A DNA stretch of 64,000 nucleotides. Origin: Acanthochlamys bracteata. Its lineage: Eukaryota > Streptophyta > Magnoliopsida > Pandanales > Velloziaceae. Position 1 is the first letter of the stretch, and every line of letters starts with the position of its first letter. A program made the translations under genes and the position numbers. The notes beneath the pieces were generated by a model. That model did not search any database and had not been told where the DNA came from. It saw nothing but the letters and a program-made list of their open reading frames with translations. Shown here piece by piece: positions 24,791-36,300 of the stretch. The stretch lies in the NCBI GenBank assembly GCA_019914995.1, contig CM034137.1, positions 3,782,001 through 3,846,000 on the forward strand, written 5' to 3'.

Positions 24791-26038
24791 ATGGATCCTT
24801 GGGCTCGTAGTGATAATAAGGAAAATAATAGTGAAAAAGAATTGACACACATATGTGAACAGGCAAGTTATACAGCAATTTCTTATTACGATCGATATCT
24901 ATGCAAACGTCCGTATCGTACATTTATACACACCGATAATGTCTTCATAAATGAGATATTGGAAGGAAAGAAAATCCGTTGCTATCAAAATTTCTGAATG
25001 AAGGTACCAAATTTTTTACAACTATGTGATGAGTTGACAAGGTTATACAACTTAGTACCAACACGTGGAATGTCTGTTTATGAAGAAGTTTTGATTTTTC
25101 TTGTAACGTATGCGCATAGTTAAGAAAATAGTTTAAGTCAGGAAATGTTTAATCATTCGGGTGAGACGATCCATGGATATTTTCATAGAGTGCTTGAGTT
25201 TGTGATGAAATTAACTACAAATATTAAAAAGCCTCATGATAGATATAATGAGGGAGAGGCATTTCATAAACCACAGAACGCACGTTACCTCTCATGGTTT
25301 TAAGTAAGTGGTCAAATCGAATTTCGGCACTTATATTATTATATTAGATAAGTTGAATTTCTGATTTTAATATCAAATTTTAATACAAGATTGCATTGGA
25401 GCTATTGATAGGATACATATCAAAGCAACTATACAGCCGAAAGATGTAACACCTAATATTGGATGTAAAGAGTATGCTATTGATAGGAAGGATCAGCTCA
25501 CGATTCACGCATACTGAATGAAGCATTACGCAGGCCTAAATTGAGATTTTTTTATCCTCACGGAGATAAATATTATTTAGTGAATGCAGGATATAAACAT
25601 ACCTATGTGTATATGGGCCTTTATAAAAGCCGAAACATAAGATTATATGGAAGACTTTCGTCGTGCCAGTACACCACAAATGCGGGTACCTAGAAGGAGG
25701 AAAGAAAAGTTCAACTTTATACATTCTTTATGTAGAACTATCATTTAACGTACCTTTGGCGTATGGAAGGCACGCTTTGTAATTTTGAGAAATATGCCGC
25801 CATATTCAATATATGTACAATGTAATATTATTATTGCGGCAATAATGATACTCAACTATATCATGACTAAATGAGCAAATGATATATTTACAAATGCTGA
25901 GCGTGAAATTTACCTGTCATCAGCAGTTGAAGCATCTTTCAGTACATCAAACGTTTAACCCAATCGTGAATCCGATCAGAATGATAAGTGGGCTGCATGT
26001 CGTGATGCAATTGCAACTGAAATATACAGACATTTGTA
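24791..26038 (+). pseudogene. PIF/Harbinger transposase (HARBI1-like nuclease) pseudogene
   Basis: A DDE transposase of the PIF-Harbinger superfamily, which cuts and pastes its element at TWA sites. Visible parts are an N-terminal helical region (MSVYEEVLIFLVTYAHS, then the HSGETIHGYFHRVL helix-turn-helix-like block near 25.16-25.20 kb), the first catalytic D block DCIGAIDRIHI near 25.39 kb, AHDSRILNEALR near 25.5 kb and the Y..VNAGYKHTY block near 25.58 kb. A probable 86-bp intron (25304-25389, GT-AG) lies before DCIGAID. Damage includes in-frame stops (for example after LVTYAHS), frameshifts around 25.30 and 25.63 kb, loss of the block between the first D and AHDSR, and VN where the family has VD. 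Non-functional. Confidence 0.8.
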
Positions 26039-26640
26039 AATGTTGTGTTTTTGTTTGAACTTATGAATGTATTTTATTATACTACAGTATGTATGACCGT
26101 ATAATATCTATATTAAGGATTCTTTGATATTATTAATAATTGACTTTACTAGTTATTAAATATTTTTTTAATACTTTTAGAATATAAAAATAAAATCTAT
26201 AATTCATATGATTTAAATACATGTCAAAATTATGTATTAATTTTATATTAATAATACTAAATTTACAAATATAATATAGAAAACTTTTGATAATTATTTA
26301 AATATACTTTTCAAATTTAATATCATAATAATAGTTGTATAATAAATATTATTCAAATTTAATTATTGATTTATCTCAATAATATAATTTGTTAATAAAA
26401 ATTATAAATATTGATATAAGAAATTATTTATATAATTTTTACATAACAAAATTATTAAATTAAAAAATAAATCATATATAAGAAAGAATTAAAATTTTTA
26501 TAATATATCAATTACTATATATTTAGGGGCATTTCAGTCATTATATATCTCATACAAAAATAAGTATAAGGTTAGCCAAATACTTTATTCAGCTTTCAGT
26601 ATTAAAAATTACGATACAGTAAAAATTGATCTAAACACTT
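26039..26640. other. Extremely AT-rich non-coding stretch
   Basis: No gene. Low-complexity A/T sequence follows the transposase. GGGGCATTTCAGTCATTATA near 26.53 kb resembles the end of a DNA transposon, but no partner terminus was found. Confidence 0.5.
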
Positions 26641-27029
26641 TCAACAATAAGGGATCAATGAGCCGTTTGGAATAAGAAGAGAAAATGAATAGTGCAACAA
26701 AGAATTACTACAGCAACGAGGAATGGATGAAAGAAAATTTCTCGTGTGCAGAACAGAGAGCTTCTCTCGCGTAAACAGAAGGCTAAAATAGAACAGAGCG
26801 GGAAAGAATGGATGCTTAAAAATGATAAAGTTACCCTCTAAGAGTTCTATCTATTTTGCTTTTTTGTTTGGAAGTATTTTTTAGCATTTTTATTTTCTAG
26901 AAGAAAGACATATAGAGAATGTATTCCGTTCAAAAATATATTACAATCTCACCGATCCATTCCATTCACAGCTATATATAATCTCCAAATATTTTTTGGA
27001 ATTAAGAAGAAAAGATTTTTTTTATTTTA

Positions 27030-28250
27030 TTTCATCAAGCTAAACGGATACATCAAGAACTTTACATTCACCATATTTTGAAATTCACAAGTTCTCACAA
27101 ACAATTTAGAGTTACATTTACAATACTGTAGCATTACATTCATTACATTTACAATATGTTTTTGACATTCACAACACCTATAAGAGAGCTCCACTCTCGC
27201 TGACGATTCGACATTCACGATACTAATCGCCATTCATCACCCCCCCCCCAAAGAAAAAGAAAAAAAAAAGAAGAAGTAGAATAAGAATATAAAAAATCAT
27301 ACCGCTCTAGCAATACTGAAGAATATTTGTTTCTCTTCAACAGGAGAGTATTTTTTTTTCTTCGGCACCGGTCTGGCTCAACCAATTGCACAAGCAGAGA
27401 TCATCACCGACTGCAAAAATAATAAAAATCAAAAGAAAGACTTACCTACACATCCTTGTTCATCAACGAATTCAACAGAGTCAACCCACAATAGTAACCG
27501 GCTGCATAGTAATCCTACGATTCCAATAAAAATCAAAATACACATTCAACAAATCATATAATAACACATACAAATAAATCATAACGATATCATAATCAAA
27601 ACAAATTTTTCACCAGTTTCCAAGACTCATCGTAGTCTTGTTCAAGCGCGCTCAATCCACTTGAGCTACAGCGAGGACTCAGTGATAGCGGAGGAGGCCA
27701 AGAAGAATGTCAGAGAAATAGGAGGAGCACAGATAAAATAGCTCTGGTTTCGAACTGAAGATCTAGCCAGTGACAGAAGGTTCGACCATGGTATAGTTTT
27801 CGATTGACTCTGGTTTGAGGAGCGATTTTGTGAGAGAAAGAAAGAAGGAGAAGATAGTCGGAAGTATATGGGGACAATTGGTGGAATTTTGTCGGAGATT
27901 GATCGAGCGGGCTAGAAGAGGCGATCGAGAAGAATGGAGACGGAGAGAACGAAAGAGGAGAGAGCATGAGGGAGAAGGGAGAAGGGAGACGGGAGAAAAT
28001 AAAACAAAATCAGAGAAACACAGTACATGATCATTGTACACAGGCACGCGAAATTATTAGCGTGCCCTTCATAGTGATTTAACAAGCGATACTTTGTGTT
28101 GGTTATGAGTTTTCTGATTTACAATTGGACGGCTCATATTTGGAGTGCCAAAGTATGCACACAATAATTAGAGTGTACATATCCGGACCCATATATATGT
28201 CACAGAGCCTACTGGAAGGGATGCATCAACAAAAGAGAAAACTTCTCACG
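27030..28250. repeat. Left arm of a possible long inverted-repeat element
   Basis: Read on the minus strand this arm resembles, weakly but in the same order, the plus-strand arm at 30040-31100. Both start CACAGAGCCTACT, then CT-rich leader-like sequence with TCTCCCGT and TCGATCGCCT, then repeats of the type AATGTAATGCTA. A C9 run and purine-rich tract lie at about 27241-27275. Open frames here look like products of the biased composition rather than genes. Confidence 0.4.
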
Positions 28251-28253
28251 GAA
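28200..28253 (+). repeat. Inverted repeat, left copy
   Basis: GTCACAGAGCCTACTGGAAG and the following bases to ACTTCTCA match, on the opposite strand, 30038-30083 with about three mismatches in about 48 bp. Confidence 0.8.
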
Positions 28254-30037
28254 TGCTATTAAGGGACAAAGGGTCAAAAGAGGCTCACAAAACATGTTTG
28301 GGTTGTGGAGACTGCATCAAATAAGTTAGAGAGTCCAACAAAAAGTATTCTAGTTACATTAGCTTTATATTATATGTATCTAGTAAATAAGGTAACTTCA
28401 GATAGTTACCAAGTAATAAGATATTCTACTAATAAGGGAACTCGAAATTCCTCAAGACTCTCGACGAGGAAGAGTCTATATAAGTGTATGCTGGTAAACA
28501 TTGAAGGGGAAGAAAATCCTCTTGGAGCAGCGGATATCTACCAATGATCAACAAAAATGGCTTGTCAAGTTGCTCGGGTATGATTATAACATAGAATACC
28601 AAGCAGGAAAACATAATGTGGTGGCTGACGCATTATCTCGCATACCTCATGCCACGATCAGCGCCATCAGCTCTCTATAGTCCTAATTTTGGGAGGACTT
28701 TCGCCAAGCCCAACAAGCAGACCAAAAAATTTCTTCCCTAATTTTAGAAGGCCAGCAAGGAGTTCGTCCAGAGTTATCACTGTCTAGTGGCTTCCTACTA
28801 TACAGAAGACGCATATAGGTGCCAAATAATCAGTCCTTGAAGCATCAACTACTCTTTGAGGCTCACAACTCGGCAATAGGGGGTCATGGAGGTAGGTTCC
28901 GCACTTACAAACGGTTGTCTACGCAGTTTTATTGGCCCGGTATGTCGAAAGAAGTTCAACAATATATTCAAACTTGTGCAACATGTGCAAAGGCCAAATC
29001 CGACAACCTGCGACCCGCCGGATTACTCCAATCCCTACTCATCCCTGATAAAATTTGGTCCGATATTGCAATGGATTTTATTGATGGGCTACCATTATCC
29101 GAAGGGAAGAAAGTGATTATGGTCGTAGTTGATCGGCTAAGTAACTATGCGCATTTTATTCCTCTCAAGCACCCCTATACGGCAGCCAGCGGGGCAACGA
29201 CATTTACAAGAGAAATTGTCAAGTTGCATGGCTGCCCCTCATCCATCACTTCTGATAGGGATCCGGTCTTTATGAGCTCCTTTTGGCAAAAACTTCACAG
29301 GTTACAAGGGACAACATTACATATGAGCTCATCTTATCATCCTCAAACCGATGGACAATCCGATGGTAGACCGCATTCCATAGAAGTGGTTTACAAAGAG
29401 GTTCCACTGATGGTGCAAGGGGCTGAGATGGTAGTTGATGTATACCCTTTTCCATTGGGAGGGATGGATTTAGTACTTGGATTACAATGGTTAGAGAGCC
29501 TTGGAGACGTTGTTTGCAATTGTCATCATTCGGACATAAGGTTCACGCTACGGGGGCAAGAATTCGTATTGCAGGGGATCGAGAAGGAAGGGTCTCGCAA
29601 TTATCGAGTCTCCACCCAAAACAGCTGCTCTGTTCCCTTCGCCTAGTAGCCATCAACTCCAACACGAATGTATTAGAAAGTGGACAGCAAGAGTTACCAG
29701 CAGAAATGTAGTCCTTGCTGGACAAATATGCAGTTGTTTTCAAGCCAATAAAGAGACTTCCCCCAATGCGTTCTCATGATCATGGAATACCGCTACTTCT
29801 AGGTTCGCAACCGACAAATGTATGTCCTTACCGTTACCCCCACATCCAAAAAGCTGAAATTAAGAGAACGGTAGCAGAGATGCTATTGCAAGGCATTATA
29901 CGTCCAAGTGTTTCGGCTTTTTCTTCACCTATGTTGCTTGTTAAAAGAAGGACGGATCATGGAGTTTTTGTGTGGATTATCGAACGCTCAACGAGATAAC
30001 AGTGAAAGACAAATACCCCATACCTGTCATAGATGAG
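28254..30037 (+). mobile_element. Chromovirus-like Ty3/Gypsy fragment with permuted pol order
   Basis: Plus-strand fossil. The first part, to about 28.53 kb, looks LTR-like or unassigned. RNase H end follows at about 28.54-28.65 kb (QAGKHNVVADALSRI), then integrase at about 28.82-29.37 kb (GGHGGRFRTYKRL, HPQTDGQ), then aspartic protease at about 29.38-29.63 kb (GGMDLVLGLQWLESLG) and the start of RT at about 29.72-30.04 kb (KYPIPVIDE). In intact Gypsy elements protease and RT precede RNase H and integrase, so the order is circularly permuted. Broken several times; moderately old. Confidence 0.75.
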
Positions 30038-30083
30038 AAGTTCTCTCTTTTGTTGGTGCATCCCTTCGAGTAGGCTCTGTGAC
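30038..30083 (-). repeat. Inverted repeat, right copy
   Basis: Reverse complement reads GTCACAGAGCCTACTCGAAG and continues like the left copy at 28200-28253. The RT reading of the Gypsy fragment stops exactly at this boundary. Confidence 0.8.
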
Positions 30084-31100
30084 AATATAGGAGGGTGTTA
30101 CGCGCATATTGTGTGTCCGTCCACATTAGTTTACATCATTTTCTAACCGTCGGATCAAAATTCTGACGGCTCCAATGAAAACGCAAAAACATGCTACGGG
30201 AGAAGAATAACGGGTGGCGGTATCTTATTTTTGGTTCTCTTCTTTCTTTCTGCGCTTTTCTCTCTTCCGCTTCTTCCTTGCGTCTCCCGTATGCGTCTTC
30301 GATCGCCTGCCCTGATTGATTGGCAAGCTTTCTTCCCCACCTCTGCTCCTTCTTTCAATTCTTTCTCAAAATTTTGAGCTTTCCATATGTCTTTTTGAAA
30401 TTTTGATCATCTCTGCCGCGTCAAAAGCCTTACGTCGTCGACCGCCGAACGAACTTGATCGCATAGATCGTTAATTTCTCTTCTCCTCCTTCCTTCATTC
30501 CTACTCCCGTCATCAATTTCATCAATTGCCTCTCTAAATAACTTATCGTCGTTATGCGAGATACCGAACGCCGAGGAGATGAAATCATGCTAAATCAATC
30601 CCGACTTGTGGTATTGTATTTTCTTTCAAGATTGTACTAATATTTGTTATTTTATGTTTCTCTGAAATCTTTTTAATGGTTGTCGTTCCACCGATACTAA
30701 ATCAACTTTTTTTAGTAATATTAGTAATATTCTCTTTGAACCATGCAGTTTTATACCCTTTGATGCTATCTTCTTTCTGTTTTTCTTTTTTTTTTCTTTT
30801 TATGACTGTTGATTCTTCAGTAATGACTTATGAATGCAGACAGGAAGGAGAAGGAGAAAGATAGTAGAATGTAATGCTAAGGTGTCGTGAAAACTTGTGA
30901 TGTTATGCTAAAGTGTAATACTGTAAGTTTTGTGAGTGTGATGTTAAAATATTATGAACACTTGTGATTGCTCAAGAATGTGGTCTTTAATTTTTAACTA
31001 AGTTATGTTTGCCAATAATATATTGTGAAAACTTGTGAATGTAATATTTATATTGAATGGAACATGAATGACTTTGGCATCATTGAGGCTGTGAACGTGA
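30084..31100. repeat. Right arm of the possible long inverted-repeat element
   Basis: CT-rich leader-like sequence at 30.23-30.55 kb, then AT-rich sequence and AATGTAATGCTA-type repeats from about 30.87 kb. It counterparts the left arm in reverse. No gene is recognised. Confidence 0.4.
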
Positions 31101-31738
31101 ACATTTTTGTGTTTATAGATGTTCATGGGGTAGTAAAAGTGAATGCTTAGTTCCCTTGAGCTATGTTCAAAAGTGAATATTCAAATAAGAATGTAATGCT
31201 GGTTGGCACTAAGCTGTGGTGGTTACCATTAAAGTCCCAGGAGAACGTCGGTAAAGTGAAGATTGTTGCTAGGACTCCAAGTTTCCAATGAGCATCATCT
31301 CCTTGTACAATTCTTTATCAGGCAATTGGTTGTGAGATGAAACGGCAGTGTGGATGAATCATTGATAGTTATGAATGTTAGCAAGAGAGTAATATAATAT
31401 GGTATCTGAACCAACATGAGCAAGAAAATGTCGGGAGTATTTTATCGGCTTGTGTTTCCTAGTTGTAAATATAAAATTTGCACATTTCTGATGTTTTCCT
31501 GGTACTGCAAAAGAAAACAAAATATTTTCTTATCGGTAATACATTGAGCAAGCAAATTTGTTTTAACAATGAGATTGTTTATATTTCTAACTCTCAATCT
31601 TGTCAGTAAATTAGGAACTTGCCTACTTTAAGAAAAACAAGACTTGTTGCCTAGCAAGTAATACAATATATTTCAAGCAGTTGCTAAAGCTTGATTACAT
31701 AAGTCACACTAAATTATACTAATCACAAGACTACAACA
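31101..31738. other. AT-rich spacer
   Basis: No gene or repeat structure recognised up to the CACTA terminus. Confidence 0.5.
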
Positions 31739-32330
31739 CACTACTAGAAATAATGAAATCAACGACTGAGGAAACCAGTCGGTAAATTGTATAATTCAGT
31801 CGGCATATACGATTACCGACTGAAAAAGCGACAGTTGGTAAACAGTCGACAAATACAGATCAGTAAACCAATTACCGACTAACTCCAAGAATCAGTCGGT
31901 AGTGTACAGTAAATTACCGACTGAGAAACAAGTCGGTGAATACCGACTGACATAGTAGTCGATATTTAGGAACGCCAGTCGGTATATTCCAGACAAAAAC
32001 TATAGTCGGTAATTACCGACTGACGTAGCTGTCGGCAAATACCGACTGACCTTTTAGTTGGTAATTTATCGAAATTTACCGGCTCATTTTGGTCGGAAAG
32101 TACCGACCGATATTTCAGTTGGTAATTTACCGACTGTGTTTGCGGTCAGAAATTACCATCCAATATTTTGGTTGGTAATTGCCGACCATCTGCGTAGCCT
32201 GCAAACTTAGTCGGTAGCTTTAGCCACCAGTATTTCAGTCGACATTTTCTTTTCCTCATTTACCGACCGATTCTTGTGCAGTCGGCATTTTTCTGAATTT
32301 TGTTCAGAAACGCTGCTGTTTTTAGTAATT
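31739..32330 (+). mobile_element. CACTA (En/Spm) transposon terminus with subterminal repeats
   Basis: Starts with the terminal inverted repeat CACTACTAGAAA, preceded by ACA as a possible 3-bp target duplication. The next about 550 bp hold roughly 25 copies, in both orientations, of ACCGACTGA / CAGTCGGTAA and near variants. Such dense subterminal motifs are the binding array for the CACTA transposase. No CACTA transposase gene is visible to the right and the opposite terminus was not found, so this is a non-autonomous or truncated element. Captured host exons follow directly. Confidence 0.85.
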
Positions 32331-32489
32331 TATATATCAACAATATTTCTGTTCACATCATTCAATTGAATTGAACACAAATAATCTATATACTACAACA
32401 TTCAACACAAATAATTTCAAGAAAAAAAAGTACTTATGTTCATTGAAAATACATAATAAACCAATTACAATTCAGTTTTGAAATGCATC

Positions 32490-32906
32490 CATACATATTC
32501 CATCTCATACATTCCTAATGGACAGCTATTTGGCATCTGACATCACATCAATTCCATGCTAAGAATACTTATTGCAATGTAGAACTTCATATTACTATAA
32601 TAACAAAAACTACCTATTACAGATAATCATTTTATTGTAGTCCCAATCTTCAACCCATCTACATATCGCACAGCGCTCTGTCGTCCATTTAGCAGAGGCT
32701 GATTCATATGGTTCTGCAAGGGAAACAAATAAGCATGTTTAACAATTCTAGCCTCAGGTATCACTGCATGTTTAAGAGACCTTTCTCTTAAAAATTAAGA
32801 GACACCAACCGTGTAGAAGGGCAAGCAACTTTTGTTTCCTAGCTTTGGGAGGTAACTTCTTGGCATTGTTTAAACTTGGAGCAATTGATAGTCGTTACTG
32901 GTTTAC
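32490..32906 (-). pseudogene. ATX3/4/5-like histone methyltransferase fragment (PHD-finger exons)
   Basis: Three consecutive minus-strand exons with plausible splice sites. Exon 32810-32906 reads APSLNNAKKLPPKARKQKLL with one in-frame TAA near its start. Exon 32614-32713 reads AKWTTERCAICRWVEDWDYN then KMIICNR, the diagnostic start of the ATX3/4/5 PHD finger. An exon starting at 32536 reads CQIAVH, a stop, then EC, and fades out near 32.49 kb. ATX proteins are SET-domain H3K4 methyltransferases with PWWP and PHD modules; only a small part of the PHD region is here, with no SET domain. Intron phases agree across exons (CACG|AA, AATAG|A). It abuts the CACTA subterminal array, which suggests capture by that element. 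Confidence 0.8.
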
Positions 32907-33301
32907 CTGCACCCCATACACAGGTGTTTTGATTCTCAACTACTAAGATGACTAGGCTTCACATATGCTTTTCTAATATCCTCTCACATTTAACTGGAGA
33001 ATGAGCCTTATACAAGTTTACATGAAACACTTCTGTTATAAACAATGACAGACAATATAGACATCGGATGTGAGACTGTCCTACTAATGCACCTCACATA
33101 TTATGCAAGATTCACACTTTCATTTTATATGGTGTTCCAATTTACGTAACTATAATACTAAATATTACACATGAGAAGGCACCACAAATTCACATCATGT
33201 GCAATATCCCAAGAAGACATTATCCATGCACAAGATTCCAAATATTGGTGGCTTGAATAGCAACATTTCCACTAGAAAAGCAGTTCAAGGACTATAGTTA
33301 C

Positions 33302-36300
33302 CCAAGATCTGATGGAAGCCGGAACCCTCCAATACGTACCCGCTTCAGCGAATATAGCTGTCCTGATTAACAGATAAAAGAAAATTCCAGTATAGAAGCA
33401 AAAATTAGAACTCATAATGTCTATTTCATTCAAACACAAAGCGAGTACCGCTAATCGTAACAACAAAACACTCAGTTCTCATGCATACAGTAACAATTGG
33501 AGTGCATAGATGTGGCTAACAATATAATTCATTCATTCTAGTAGTTTCTTTGGTTTCTAAAACTAACCTCAAGACTAGCATGTTTAACCATTCACGTACT
33601 TCATGATTTCTTCCTTCATGAACCTGCCAAAAGTCAAATTATTGTTCTTCTGATCAGTAACTGCTAAATTATAGTAACCAAAATTAAAGTTAAGACCATG
33701 TACCTACAGGAATGCATTGGCGCTATACTAATGATGATTTCTAGATAGCAGGAGTCATCCTTACAATTTAAAATGGATCTCATTGCAAATACACGGGTAA
33801 TTAGTATGATATTAGATCATGCCCCATAACTAGATAGAGACTTTTTCTTTTCAACATTAGTTTATACATAGAAAAAATCATAGCATGAAAATCAATAAAA
33901 ATGCCATCAGATCGTAGCTTACCTACCTAAGTATATAGAAACCCAATGTTAAAAGGACTTAATCCTATCATTTAATGTCCAAGGAAAACAGTTCTGTTTC
34001 TTTCAGGCGATGGAACTATGAAACTACTTATGTAACAGAGCTCATACATAAGGTTACTGGTCTTATGATTTGTACCTGTAAAACCTTTTTCTATGTATTG
34101 TGACTAACATATCTAACAGTTCTTGGCACTAACTGCTTTCAAATCCCTAAAGCAACACTTTTGTGGCCTCTTTTTAGCAGTCTTTAGTAATTTCATATCA
34201 AAAGCCTGCTATATCGATTTAATTCTTAGTCCTGCTCTCAGTCAAAAATTGTAAATCCAATTTCCAGGAGAGGACATGGGACTTGAACATGATTCACTTA
34301 ATGTACCAGAGACGTTATAAACACATGCAGGTAGTTTACTTAGGATAAGTGTTTCACTTACTGGATAAATAGATTTGTGTAACCTTTCCCTCAAACTCAT
34401 ATAATGCAAGGAGAAAACAAAACACTCGCACACAAACTTCTACAATGATAAACTAGTACAGAGGCATATCATAAGAACATGGTAAGTCAGCAATAAACAT
34501 AGCGTTCACACAAGATATGAGACGAATCACGTGGATGTTCTCCTTTATGAAGCTGTAGGTGTTTGATTGAGTGTCCAAACCAAACCCAAGCCCTCCTCAT
34601 TTAAATGGAGTTGAGTTGAACAATGTGGAAAACATATCCATAAAGGAAGAGAATGAAATGATAGAAGAAGAGTCTAAAAATATATGTTTCAACATTAAAG
34701 CAACAATTTATGCATTTATCTTAGAAAACTTTTTCTCTCAAACAAAGATTAAGGACAAAAGAGAATATTGGTTAAAAAGAAAATAAAAAAATCAGTTGTA
34801 ATTATATTTGTTAGATATTCCTGCAAGATTAACTCAAAAAAGGAGGGGTGAATTGAGTTAGTCTATAAAAAAAATTTTCTCAAATTTGTTATCCTACTGG
34901 CAGTGAGCTAACAGCCGGCTGTGTCAATGCTGTAACCTGCAGACAGAGAGAGTTAGAGTGTTTACTGACATAAGTAACAAAGAGTAGTGCCCAGGGTATT
35001 TAACGTGGTTCGGCAAAACACTTTTGCCTACATCCACAGTCGCTCTATCACCAGAGCCAAAGCTTCACTAGACCTTTAATAAGCTACAAATACACCTTGA
35101 GTAAAGTGCTTCGCCAAGCACACTTACTCTACCGGGTTTCTTCGCCAACACAACCCCTAACAGCCTACTGGACACGTCTGTCCCCCTGGCTGATTTGCTA
35201 GCACTATTACAAGGTCTAAGAGCTTACACCAAGCTCTACCTGAGCTTCCTTTACCGGTACCTGCAGCACCACCTTTACACTGTCAGTAAGAGATTACAAG
35301 AAAATAAATCAAGATTGAGCACAGGATCTATCTCATGAATGTTAAGTGTTTATGATGTAATTCAGATTAGATGATCGGAGAGGTTGCTAAGAGAGATTTC
35401 TTCAGTATGATTTGCAGCAAGATTTGTTTGTGTGGAGTAGTGGAGTTCGTGACCAGCAGTAGGATATTTTTGAGTAGAGTGGTAGAGTTCTTGTATATCT
35501 CTATTTTTGCTTGGGTTCTCTCTACTTCTGTTTTCTTTATGTTCTCTCCCTGTTTTTCTCTCTTTCTCCACGTTGTTTCTTCGTTGTTGTGACTCCTTTC
35601 TTATAGAGTTTCTTTCCTGTGCAGGAGCCGTTGAGGAACGTTGCTGTTGGCGCTCGGTTCTTTACGTTAGAGAGGAAGTGGTGTTGTCTAGTGGTCCTTC
35701 AGCTGTGTTTGTGCAAAGTCTTCGTTGCATTGAATGCGTTGTAGAAGTTTGAATTTGCTGCCAACGGTTGAAAGCTTAATTTAGCTAAGCTTCTATATCC
35801 GAGACTCGGTGGTGATGAGTTGATATGGCATGTCCATAATAAATGCGATCTGAGTTATTGCTTTAGTTGATCAAGGACTTTATTTATTTTCTTCCTTGAT
35901 TATTGAGCTTTCTTTTTGTGTGAGATTGAAGATGATTTTAGCTCTTGTAAATCTTCATTTGAAATACTTGATCCGTTGTGAATGCTGGTGATTTTTGAAG
36001 TAAGGAAAATTTCGTTTGCCGTTGAACGTAAAGGGTCCATCTCAAAAACAGAAGTCTTCTTATGCTTGATGGTGAGCAATTTGTTGAATTGTGGCCGGGC
36101 ATCCTCTTTCCCATATATCTTCATTCTCTGTCTCGCCGAGCGGTGGGATGATGATGTGGTGTGATCGTGGCATCCTCTGTCCCGTGTCTTTGTCCTCCAT
36201 CCCAGTATGTAGTAGTAGTGATAGTTAGGGGTATGATGATGGCATTTCTTATCTATTTGTAAATTAAATGATCTTTGTTTGTCTAATCCTGCAGACTTGT

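Noticed and set aside
27710-28047. Overlapping serine/arginine-rich frames on both strands
   Set aside because: Composition effect of a CT/GA-rich, leader-like arm; no conserved domain, and the frames mirror each other.
33525-33545. Candidate right CACTA terminus (TTCTAGTAGTTTC)
   Set aside because: Lacks the terminal GTG and has no CAGTCGG-type subterminal repeats beside it.
35371-36164. Several short plus-strand frames near 35.4-36.2 kb
   Set aside because: They lie entirely within the solo LTR 34809-36377.
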